Below, one piece after another: positions 55,918-64,000 of a DNA stretch of 64,000 nt. The number at the start of each line of letters is the position of its first letter. The first letter of the stretch is position 1. The notes under the pieces are model-generated. The model was not told the origin of the DNA. It did no database searches and saw only the letters and a program-made list of their open reading frames with translations. The stretch lies in contig BSBM01002108.1 of NCBI GenBank assembly GCA_027924585.1, positions 289,001 through 353,000 of the forward strand. The letters are read 5' to 3'. The position numbers were made by a program, and so were the translations under genes. The stretch comes from Larix kaempferi (lineage: Eukaryota > Streptophyta > Pinopsida > Pinales > Pinaceae).

Positions 55918-56704
55918 TGAAGATGTTGTCTGTAGATTGTTTCCATACACTTTCCATGGAAAAGCTTCCACATGGTACTTTGCCCTGGAAGCTAGATCCA
56001 TCTCTTCATGGGATGACTTTGAGAAATTGTTCATTCAAAAATTTGGAGATGATAAGACTCTAGAAGACTTGGTTATTGATTTATCATCTATGAAAATCAG
56101 AGGTAAAGAAAGAGTAAAAGATTACAATCAGAGGTTTTCATATTTAAAAAACAGAATTCCTAATACTCTTTTACTTGCAGAAGAACTTCAGGTTGCTTAT
56201 TATGTTAAAGGATTTCCTGTTCCCATAGTTATGTGGGTTAAAAGAGAAAGAAAATACACCTTGCAAGAGGCCTTTGCTGAGGCTATTCAGGTTGAAAAAG
56301 ACATTTATTGTCTAAAGGATAACCCTAATGCCACATCAGATCAACCTTCAACTTCTTGTAAGAAACCTAATAACCCTCCAAAACCTACTACAACAAAGCC
56401 ATATCCTTTCGAGATGACTGACATGAAGAATTTTCTCCAGAAAATGTCCAATGAGATGGTTGATTTAAAGAAGAATAATAATGAAAATAAGGTTAATAAT
56501 AGAGGTTTTGCAAGGCCACCTTTTAGGAGACCTTATCAACCTCCTCAAAATCCACCACCTCCTAATGAAGGATCGACTTTTGAAGATATTTACTCTATTT
56601 TTACAGCTCTGGCCACTAAAACTCAGAATGTCCCAAAACCTTCCGATGACCAAACAAATCAAGACCCACAATTGACACAAGAAGAAGAAGAAGAAGACCA
56701 GTAG
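55918..56704 (+). pseudogene. Gyp-3 gag, right part (retrotrans_gag)
   Basis: Continues the gag frame after Cop-D: FPYTFHGKASTWYFALEARS, SWDDFEKLFIQKFGDDKTLE, RGKERVKDYNQRFSYLKNRI and YYVKGFPVPIVMWV are the retrotrans_gag (capsid) domain. Then a Pro-rich and Asn-rich tail and a poly-Glu end EEEEEDQ at TAG 56702-56704. No CCHC knuckle is visible. A frameshift near 56730 leads to the protease frame. Confidence 0.87.
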
Positions 56705-56736
56705 ATTAATATTGTAAGCTACTTTTCTGAACTCCA

Positions 56737-57363
56737 GTGAATGAAGAAGAAGAAGAACCTGAGACAGTATTCAATGTTCAACATCCTTACAATACTAGAT
56801 CAAAAGGACAATCTTCTCAAGAACCTTCATCTTCAACAACAATTCCCAACAAAGGTAAAATTGTCCCCCAAAAAAATACAGTCATTCCTGAATTAGAGTA
56901 CAATTTAGCTGAAGATTTGAAAAGAGTCAGAGCTAATATTTCCTTATTTGAACTTCTCAAAATCCCTTCTATGAGAGACTCTCTACCTAAAAGTATGATA
57001 ATCAAACAACCAAGGGAAACTCAAAACAATAACTTAGACTCTTTCACCAAATCTGATGACCAGAAACCTGGAAGCAAGAGGACACCTCCTTTCTTGCTTA
57101 CATTTGAAATATTCAATAGGAATGTACACAATTGTATGATAGATTTAGGTGCCTCATCCAACGTGATGCCCCTATCTATCTGCAGAAAGCTAAATGCAAC
57201 TTGGGAACCCTGTCCTACTGAAATTGTCCAGCTTGACAAATCTAAAGTAAGAGTAGTGGAGAGATTAATAAATGTCTTGTTAACATTGTATGTTGATCCC
57301 AGGATCTACCAGACCATAGATATAATGGTAGCTGACATCCCTGAAGCTTATGGATGTGGTTGA
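56737..57363 (+). pseudogene. Gyp-3 aspartic protease region
   Basis: 208 open codons: PYNTRSKGQSSQEPSSST at the start, then LLTFEIFNRNVHNCMIDLGA with active-site Asp near residue 136 (DLGASSNVMPLSICRKL; DSGAS is usual) and IDIMVADIPEAYG, the conserved second half of Tat-type retropepsins. It ends in a TGA at 57361. After it, LPLIDLTYVYPTMDN and REPFMKQTVTNLND-like sequence is recognisable in other frames. Confidence 0.8.
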
Positions 57364-57473
57364 GCAGAGACTAGTTAGAGAAGTTGAGAGGCTACCTTGC
57401 CACTGATTGATCTCACTTATGTCTACCCTACAATGGACAACCAAATAAGATCAAGATCAGTAGGGAACCATTT

Positions 57474-57981
57474 ATGAAGCAAACAGTCACTAACCTTAAT
57501 GACTCAAGTGAACCTGCCTCTTATTTCAGTTCACATATTGAGCATTTCACTTTTGACACTTTCTTTCGGGATTTTCTTGCTGACTCTTCACCAATTGAGA
57601 AAGTACAGAATGAGTCACAAATTACCAAGGTTACTTTTGTACCATTCCCTGGCACTATTGTACACAATGAATATAAGTTTAATATAAATTTTAGGATTGA
57701 TCCTATTGCATGGACTTTAGTTTTTTATGGCTCCAGATCTAAAGATGGAGTTGGTGCAGGTTGTGTCCTAATTGATCCGAAAGGAACAAAGACAATGATT
57801 GCTTGTAGACTTGAGTTTGAATGTACCAATAACATAGTTGAGTATGAGGCCCTGGTCCAGGGACTCAAGAAGGCCATTGATATGGCTGCACATGTGATTG
57901 AATGTTTTGGAGACTTTGAAATCATAGTATAACAAGTAAGAAACATGATACACTATTTGTCTCCTCATTTAATTAATTATT
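57474..57981 (+). pseudogene. Gyp-3 RNase H domain
   Basis: ORF 57474-57932, continuing past a TAA as QVRNMIHYLSPHLINYL to the LTR-F insertion. WTLVFYGSRSKDGVGAGCVL and FECTNNIVEYEALVQGLKKA are an RNase H of the RVT_3 type, known in Tat elements as a second RNase H. The first catalytic Asp (FDGS) is Tyr (TAT, 57726-57728). It follows protease after only about 300 bp, so RT is absent upstream. Confidence 0.8.
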
Positions 57982-58199
57982 TGTTAGGTTTCCCAATGGG
58001 AAAATGAGAAGATTGGCTTACACGGAGCCAAATAACAAACACAAAGACAAATAGAATGGCGTGAAAGCGCAATACATTTCATTAAGATATGCACATATAA
58101 ATACAATAATATGTGACCCTTTGAATTCGTATTCCAAAAAATCTCTTGGACTCCCAAGATGACTGTTCGTCTCCCAACCTGACGGATTAGTGTCCAACA
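57982..58199 (-). repeat. 3' LTR of LTR-F
   Basis: Plus strand TGTTAGGTTTCCC to GTGTCCAACA, preceded at 57977-57981 by TTATT. It breaks the Gyp-3 RNase H frame exactly here. Confidence 0.75.
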
Positions 58200-58213
58200 A
58201 ATCCCCCCTTAAT
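58200..58213 (-). other. Polypurine tract of LTR-F
   Basis: Element strand AGATTAAGGGGGGATT next to the LTR start TGTTGGACAC. Confidence 0.75.
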
Positions 58214-58219
58214 CTGAAG

Positions 58220-58990
58220 GGTGTATATGAGTCCAAGAAAAAGAAGAGAGCTGAACAAGTGGAAGTGGACAGCTACCATCAACTGAACATTTCCATCTCG
58301 AACATCCTATACTAAGAAGGTTAGCTAGAAGCTTGCACATGCTTCTGCTAGATACAATGGCTCTCACAAGGGATGGTTTTTAGGATGACCATCAACCGAA
58401 ATAGGATAGCAGAAGGCTGGAATCTTCTACTATGTGTGTGGTTTAATGTTGACCAAAAACTCTCGAACTTGGCTCGAAGGCTTAGAGGTTCTTTCTAGAA
58501 TGGTTGGGATGGGATGAAACCAAACCAACTGGAGAGCTGAAAATAGGAAGTGAATAGCTGCAACTTGCTGAACATTTCCATCTTGACAATTGTTTTCCAA
58601 GTTAGCTAGAAGCTTGCACATGCTTCTGCTAAATGAAGGTGCTCTCAATACTGGTGGTTTAAGGATGACCACCAACTCTAGAGCTCAGTCGAACATAGAT
58701 CTTCGCATAATCGCTTGTTCCAGCTCGCTTGTTACTGACGGTATTCATTCCCCCCTGTCAGGAACAATGTGAGGAGAGGAGAGTCTCATTGTGTCACAAC
58801 TAGACACAAAACACATGAGTACTCTATGTCATGGTTCTCTTATGTCTAAGTGTCTATAACAATGAATCTGGACTCTGAAACTGGATGTGGATCATGCTTG
58901 TTTGATCTCACTTACTTGTAGAGGGCCATGGCTTCTTGATGCCTAACATCATGTTCCCCCCTGTCAAGTACAAAGTGAGGAGAGGAAGAT
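58220..58990 (-). repeat. Internal duplications of LTR-F
   Basis: CTGAACATTTCCATCT at 58282 and 58568, with GTTAGCTAGAAGCTTGCACA in both units, shows a duplication of about 286-bp offset. A second duplicated block CCCCCTGTCA...GTGAGGAGAGGA lies near 58750 and 58957. No reading frame of note. Confidence 0.75.
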
Positions 58991-59703
58991 GTCTCAATTG
59001 CAAGATGTGTCAATACTCGTGAACGAACTCTCTGGTATGACTTATAAATCTTCTTGGTTGTTGATGATCGTTTCCAAGAAGCGATCCATCCATGGTGAAT
59101 CTTCTCTCTTGCAGGTTTCTTCAAACTGAAGCATATGTCTGATGAATGTGTATGTTTTCCACAATGTTTACAAGGGTGAAGATCAAAACAATGATATCTC
59201 ATGTGGCCAACTCGATCATAGTGTTGGCATGTCGAAATCTGAACTGATGTGGATGAAGATGTACTCTCGTGGATGAATCCAGCACTCTGAAACTAGATAG
59301 GCTTGGAGAAATCGGGAATGTGAACAGTCATTTCCTTGTCATATCCAAGACCGGTTCTATGCTTGTTATGGATGATCTCTTCCCAAGGTCCGATGATGGG
59401 CTTGGAAGGAGCAAGCAGAACCTCTGCATGCATGTCTTCATCTTCATTTTCTTTCACTTCTGATGGCGTGCCACTGATTTGCTCATGTTCTTCTGAAGTG
59501 GCATCAATCTGTGTAGGATGCTGAATATAATCATGAAGAGGATTTTTCTGAACGTGAACAAGTTCAGAATGTATTTCTTCTTGTTGAAGCTGCAACTCAA
59601 GCTGTAGGAACTCAAGAGTGTCTTGTGAATCTTTTACAAAATCTCGAATGTGAGTGAGAGTGCTCTTGTCGATCATGACAGTGTTGTCGATAGAGGAAAC
59701 TAG
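58912..59703 (-). pseudogene. LTR-F gag-like protein with two zinc knuckles
   Basis: One minus-strand frame from the Cop-G junction to a stop at 58912, with a single TAG at 59293-59295. An acidic, helical N-terminal region (DFVKDSQDTLEFLQLELQLQ) is followed by IIGPWEEIIHNKHRTGLGYD, KEMTVHIPDFSKPI and a double knuckle: CQHYDRVGHMRYHC (second Cys replaced by Tyr) and CKHCGKHTHSSDIC, a canonical CX2CX4HX4C. Knuckles of this kind bind nucleic acid in Gag. The N-terminus is cut off by Cop-G. Confidence 0.7.
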
Positions 59704-60208
59704 TGTTGGTTGTGGAGCCTGATCTCCAGATTCAGAGATATTATTATTCAACCGTGTCCATACCCCAGGTTTGTTTATGATCCCGGCACGACCCTAGGGG
59801 GTTCTGGGGGAGTATCCCCCGAGGAAAATTTTTGGGGTTGTTTTCGCCACCAGTTTTTGGGCCCATGGTTTTGGGTAACCCGTGGTATTTTCCCATTGTA
59901 TTTCCCTTATAAAATAAAGACATTGTAATACGTCTAGGGTTAATGATATATTAGGTATTATGCATTGTAAAGATCTCTGAGGTCAGGAAGAGAGACTGTG
60001 AGACAGTGAAGAGGAAGTGCAGTGGTTGTGCTACAGGTTGTATCCCTTCACTTTGCTGGACGAAATAATAAAAGGACTAGCAACTTTAGTGTGGACGTAG
60101 CCCAAATTGGGTGAACCATGATATATCTGTGTCTCTCTTGTAATGCATGTGTGATTATATTTTCATTTTTGTTTATTGTTATTGCTCTGCGATCCTGTTT
60201 TTCTAACA
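59704..60208 (+). repeat. 5' LTR of Cop-G
   Basis: 505 bp, TGTTGGTTGTGGAGCC to TTTTTCTAACA. It retains the U3 section with TATAAAA that both Cop-B LTRs have lost. Confidence 0.92.
59908..59914 (+). promoter_or_regulatory. TATA box of Cop-G LTR
   Basis: TATAAAA in TTTCCCTTATAAAATAAAG. Confidence 0.7.
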
Positions 60209-60210
60209 AG

Positions 60211-60222
60211 TGGTATCAGAGC
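60211..60222 (+). other. Primer binding site of Cop-G (initiator Met-tRNA)
   Basis: TGGTATCAGAGC, two bases after the LTR. Confidence 0.95.
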
Positions 60223-60283
60223 CAAAGGTCTATTTGGCAGATAGAACCGAAGGAAGCTAGGGTTTCTGGTTCGAGTGGGAGCA

Positions 60284-61685
60284 ATGGCGGAAGAAGGAAA
60301 GTTTAACGTCGAGAAGATAATGGCCAAAACTTCCAGCTATGGAAGATGCAAATGGAGGACTATCTGTACCAGAATGATCTATTCCTTCCGTTGGGAGGAA
60401 AAGAAAAGTAGCCGGTGGCTAGAAGGACGAAGAATGGGAGGTTCTTGACAGAAAGGCTCTTGGAACAATATGGTTGAGCCTGGCTTCATCGGTGGCTTTC
60501 AATATCTCAAAAGAAATGACAACAGATGGTTTGATTAGCGCATTGGGTAAGCTGTATGAAAAACCCTCGGCCTCCAACAAGGTATTTCTAATGAAGCGTT
60601 TATTTAATATGAAGATGTCTAAAGGTGGATCTGTTATTGATCATTTAAATGAGTTTAATACGGTTACAAATAAACTAAGTTCTGTAAGTGTGAACTTTGA
60701 TGATGAGGTTAGGACTCTTCTAATCTTGTGTTCATTGCTAGAAAGCTGGAATAGCTTGGTCATGGATGTAAGTAACTCTGTCTCTGGTTCAAACACCTTG
60801 AAATTTGATGATGTTATTGGTGTTATTCTTAGTGAGGAAATGCGAAGAAAAAGCACAGGTGAGACATCACGTAATGCGTTGACCATGGAGAGCAGGGGAA
60901 GACAAAAGGAGAGAGGAAAGAGCCAAGGTAATCGCAGCAACTCTAAAAAGTGCAGATCTAAGTCCAGACTGGGAAAAATAGAGTGCTGGAACTGTGGAAA
61001 GAAAGGACATCTGAAGAAAGACTGCAGATCTCTAAAGAAGAAAGGAGATGCACAGAAGGAAACTACCCAGGAAGCAAATGTCGTAGGTGATGTGTTACAA
61101 GATGCTTTGCTTCTTGCATTAGATAATACTAGTGATTATTGGGTAGTAGATTCAGGGGCTTCATGTCATGCTACACCCCATAGGAAATATTTTCGTGATT
61201 ATGTTCCAGGTGATTTTGGACATGTTTTATTGGGTGATGATGAGCCATGTAAAATTGTTGGAATGAGTAAGGTATATATAAAAGTTAAGAATGGAACTGA
61301 TTGGCTGTTGAAAGATGTAAGGCATATTCCTGCTATGAAAAGAAATCTGATCTCAACAGGGCAGTTGGGAGATGGCAGCTGTCTATCTACATTTGGAGAA
61401 AAGTGGTGGAAGATCACTAAAGGATCAATGGTGATAGAAAAAGGAGATAGGGTAGGTACGTTGTATTTATGTCCTAATAATACTGACCATTCTATCTCTT
61501 TAGCTTCCACAGGAACAGATACAGCATTGTGGCATCATAGGCTTGGCCACATGAGTGAGAAGGGGATGCAGATTCTCCACTCAAGGAAGTTGTTGCTAGA
61601 TTTGAAGCAGGTAAGTTTGGAATTCTATGAAAACTGTGTTTATGGAAAACAGAAGAGAGTCAGATTTCTCAGGGTTGGAAAATAG
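60284..61685 (+). pseudogene. Cop-G gag, protease and pre-integrase
   Basis: ATG 60284 (MAEEGKFNVEK). Single-base losses near 60318 and 60423 and a TAG at 60409 (CAG in Cop-B) break the first 60 codons. From 60474 the frame is open for 403 codons: MKMSKGGSVIDHLNEFNTVT (UBN2 Gag), zinc knuckle CWNCGKKGHLKKDC, protease site WVVDSGASCHATP with the canonical DSGA, and LWHHRLGHMSEKG of the pre-integrase. It ends at TAG 61683-61685 after FLRVGK, a stop also present in Cop-B. Confidence 0.9.
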
Positions 61686-62143
61686 AAGAAGAATGAAAAG
61701 TTAGAGCTTGTGCATACAGATATATGGGGACCATATCAGGTACAATCTCTTAGTGGGTCTCATTATTATGTTACATTTATTGATGATGCAACTAGGAAAA
61801 CTTGGGTTTATTGCATTAGACAGAAATATGATGTGTTTGCTACTTTTAAGAAGTGGAAAGCTTTGGTTAAGAATGAGATAGGAAAAAGGTTGAAGTGTCT
61901 CAGATATGATAATGGAGGTGAGTACTGCGGCAAGGAGTTTGATAGTTATTGTTGATACCATGGGATTCGTAGAGAGAAGACAGTCCCAGGAACGCCACAA
62001 GAAAATGGTGTGTCTAAAAGGATGAACAGAACGATCATGGAGCATGCAAGGTGTGTGAGATTGCATGCAGGGTTTCCCTTACAGTTTTCGGCATATACTG
62101 TAAATAATGTTGTTTATTTAATAACAGAGGACCTTCAAGTGTT
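61686..62143 (+). pseudogene. Cop-G integrase core (broken)
   Basis: LELVHTDIWGPYQVQSLSGS, YVTFIDDATRKTWVYCIRQK, LRYDNGGEYCGKEFDSYC, then TGA 61953-61955 (Ser in Cop-B), then GTPQENGVSKRMNRTIMEHA. The triad residues D, D and E are present, although SDNGGE reads YDNGGE. A frameshift near 62125 leads into the next open stretch. Confidence 0.87.
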
Positions 62144-63082
62144 TTGGATGGTGGTATTCCAGAGGAGGCATGGACAGATAAAAAGATAAACTACTCATTT
62201 CTGAGAACATTTGGTTGTGAAGCATTTGTCCATATTGATAAAGAAAATATAACAAAGCTTGAAGCTAAATCCAAGAAATGTACCTTTATTGGATATGGGG
62301 TTGATGATTTTGGTTATAGCTTATGGGATTATGAAAATAACAAAATCATTAGGAGTAGAGATGTGATATTCAATGAAAAGGTCATGTATAAATATCAGTT
62401 GCAGGGAAAGAAACAGGAAAAGGAAAACACAGAGTACATAGTACTTGATGAAATTGAAGAAAATGAAGTTCCAAAGGTGCCAGAAAATCAAGAACAGCAG
62501 CAAGTACCTGAAACTCCTGCAACTGCAAGAAGATCTACCAGGTTAAGTAGACTCCCTGAACAATACTCTCCTTCAATGTATTATCTGTTGATGATTGATG
62601 CTGGTGAACCTAAATGTTATGAAGAAGCAATGCAGGTGGAAACTAGAAAGAAATGGGAACAAGGCATGAATGAGGAGATGGACTCATTGGTAGGAAACCA
62701 GACTCGGGATCTGGTTCACTGTCCTGCTGGTAAAAGAGCATTGCAGAACAAATGGATTTACAGGTTGAAGGAAGAAGAAGGAGGTAAGAAGCGGTACAAG
62801 GCGAGACTTGTTGTAAAGGGGTTTGCACAGAAGAAAGGTATAGCTTTTGATGAAATATTTTCTCCTGTTGTTAAGATGACTTCAATGAGGACTATTTTAA
62901 GTCTAGTGGCGGTAGAAGATTTGCATCTTGAACAGTTAGATGTAAAAACAGCTTTTCTCCATGGGGATTTGGAGGAAGAAATATATATGCAGCAGCCACA
63001 AGGGTATGAGGTCAAAGGTAAGAAGAACTTGGTGTGCAGGTTGAAAAAGAGCTTGTATGGCTTGAAGCAAGCTCCAAGGTAG
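62144..63082 (+). CDS. Cop-G integrase C-terminus and RT N-terminal half
   Basis: 312 open codons: [40 protein letters not shown], a Glu/Gln-rich linker, [15 protein letters not shown], then RT with [40 protein letters not shown] and [11 protein letters not shown]. It ends at TAG 63080-63082, which is CAG (Gln) in Cop-B. Confidence 0.9.
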   Translation: MDGGIPEEAWTDKKINYSFLRTFGCEAFVHIDKENITKLEAKSKKCTFIGYGVDDFGYSLWDYENNKIIRSRDVIFNEKVMYKYQLQGKKQEKENTEYIVLDEIEENEVPKVPENQEQQQVPETPATARRSTRLSRLPEQYSPSMYYLLMIDAGEPKCYEEAMQVETRKKWEQGMNEEMDSLVGNQTRDLVHCPAGKRALQNKWIYRLKEEEGGKKRYKARLVVKGFAQKKGIAFDEIFSPVVKMTSMRTILSLVAVEDLHLEQLDVKTAFLHGDLEEEIYMQQPQGYEVKGKKNLVCRLKKSLYGLKQAPR

Positions 63083-64000
63083 TGGTATCTAAAATTTGAC
63101 AGGTTTATGACAGAACAAGGTTATAGTAGATGTCATTCTGACCACTGTGTTTATTTCAAGAAGCTAGACAATGAAAGATATATTATCTTGTTATTGTATG
63201 TGGATGACATGCTTGTTGCAGGGTCTAACATGCAGGATATAAATGTGCTCAAAAGGAAGCTAGCTAAATCATTTGCGAAGAAGGATTTGGGTGCTGCAAA
63301 GCAAATCCTTGGTATGAGAATAACGAGAGATGGTTAAAATCACAAATTGACATTGTCTCAGAGTGAGTACATACAAAAGGTGTTGGAGAGGTTCAGAATG
63401 TAGAATGCAAAACAAGTAAGTACACCTTTGGCCATCCATTTCAGTCTAAGTAAGGAAATGTGTCCCAAGACACAGGAAGAGACAGATTACATGTCAAAGA
63501 TCCCCTATCAATCAACAGTTGGCAACTTGATGTATGCCATGGTGTGCACAAGACCATATATTGCACAAGCAGTGGGAGTTGTGAGCAGATATATGAACAA
63601 TCAAGGTAAAGAACATTGGAAGGCAGTACAGTGGATTCTCAGGTATTTGAGAGGTACTACCACTCAGGAATTATGTTTTGGAGGTTCAGACACTATTCTA
63701 CAGGGATATGTTGATGCAGATATGGCAGGTGATAAGGATAGCAGGAGGAGCACCACAGGGTATGTGTTTACTGTAGGTGGAACAATAGTAAGTGGGATTT
63801 CAAAACTGCAGAAGATTGTTGCACTTTCAACAACGGAAGCAGAGTATGTTGTTGTTACAGAGGCTAGTAAAGAGATGATTTGGTTGCAGAGGTTTATGGA
63901 GGAATTGGGTAAGAATCAGAAGGATAGCAGGTTGTATAGTGATAGCCAGAGTTCCATTCATCTTGCAAAGAACTCAACATTCCATTCTAGAACTAAACAT
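63083..64000 (+). pseudogene. Cop-G RT C-terminal half and RNase H (runs off edge)
   Basis: 63107-63337 keeps LLLYVDDMLVAGSNMQDINV with both catalytic aspartates. After TAA 63335 and TAG 63401 (CAG in Cop-B) the frame continues: [72 protein letters not shown] and SDSQSSIHLAKNSTFHSRTK at the window edge. This is the RNase H domain. Confidence 0.88.

Larger units (their letters stand above)
42864..57981 (+). mobile_element. Gyp-3, Tat-like Ty3/Gypsy element split by nested insertions
   Basis: Plus strand: LTR end (42864-43768), primer-site-like sequence, gag ORF from 43801, interrupted at 44519 by Cop-D and resuming at 55918, then an aspartic protease and an RNase H, cut at 57981 by LTR-F. Reverse transcriptase and integrase are not found. 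The retrotrans_gag domain, the protease and the TNNxxEYEAL RNase H resemble Tat-lineage plant Gypsy elements. The LTR start is unknown and may lie upstream of the long ORF at 39223. Confidence 0.75.
57982..59703 (-). mobile_element. LTR-F, gag-only LTR element (partial)
   Basis: Minus strand. A short 218-bp LTR (57982-58199) with TG...CA ends on the side facing Gyp-3, a polypurine tract, about 700 bp of repeated non-coding sequence, then a gag-like ORF that runs up to the Cop-G insertion at 59704. The 5' LTR would be beyond the right edge. There is no protease, integrase, RT or RNase H between gag and LTR, as in non-autonomous TR-GAG elements. Confidence 0.65.
59704..64000 (+). mobile_element. 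Cop-G, Ty1/Copia element (family II), cut by right window edge
   Basis: Plus strand, inserted in LTR-F. 5' LTR 59704-60208, primer site, gag with knuckle and protease, integrase, RT and most of RNase H, running off the edge at RTKH. It is the same family as Cop-B and usually has the intact residue where Cop-B is broken and vice versa. The base flank is ACTAG (59699-59703); the 3' end is not in the window. Confidence 0.93.

Noticed and set aside
59704-59751. N-terminal start of the LTR-F gag at ATG 59751
   Set aside because: These bases belong to the Cop-G LTR; the true gag start was displaced by the insertion.

Overview
The window looks like intergenic DNA from a very large, AT-rich seed-plant genome. 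A gymnosperm is my best guess, from the load of old, nested and decayed LTR retrotransposons, plant-type elements primed by initiator-Met tRNA, and a decayed NLR (NBS-LRR) disease-resistance gene. No intact host gene is visible. Species cannot be fixed from the sequence. Elements are labelled here by family. Copia family I is Cop-A, Cop-D and Cop-E. Family II is Cop-B and Cop-G. Family III is Cop-C. Gyp-1, Gyp-2 and Gyp-3 are Ty3/Gypsy. LTR-F is a gag-only LTR element.

Layout: 1-4229 Cop-A (minus, cut by the left edge). 4230-8410 unclassified sequence with a small ORF, an intron-containing minus-strand pseudogene of unknown function, and a CpG-rich patch of palindromes. 9230-11010 a decayed L1-type LINE. 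14423-19218 Cop-B, complete with two LTRs and a target-site duplication (TSD). About 21897-25830 the promoter part of a long LTR, then a low-complexity gag-like pseudogene (Gyp-1). 25960-27772 a minus-strand NLR pseudogene with a repeated coiled-coil segment. 27784-34048 Cop-C (minus), inserted 11 bp upstream of the NLR's likely start codon. 35530-38160 Gyp-2 pol (minus). 38474-38877 an array of palindromes. 39223-42863 a broken ORF of about 1,210 codons of unknown family, ending 64 bp before the TATA box of the Gyp-3 LTR.

42864-57981 is Gyp-3, a Tat-like Gypsy element split by nested insertions. Cop-D (44520-55912, TSD GTTCA) sits in its gag. Cop-E, the same family in inverted orientation, sits inside Cop-D. 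LTR-F (57982-59703) breaks the Gyp-3 RNase H, and Cop-G (59704 to the right edge) breaks LTR-F.

The best candidates for something new are the long ORF apparently carried in or against the U3 of a Gypsy LTR together with its upstream palindrome array, a consistent CAG-to-TAG pattern of nonsense mutations, the internally rearranged subfamily shared by Cop-A and Cop-E, and the repeated coiled-coil segment of the NLR pseudogene. Family assignments come from motifs read by eye, not from database searches.
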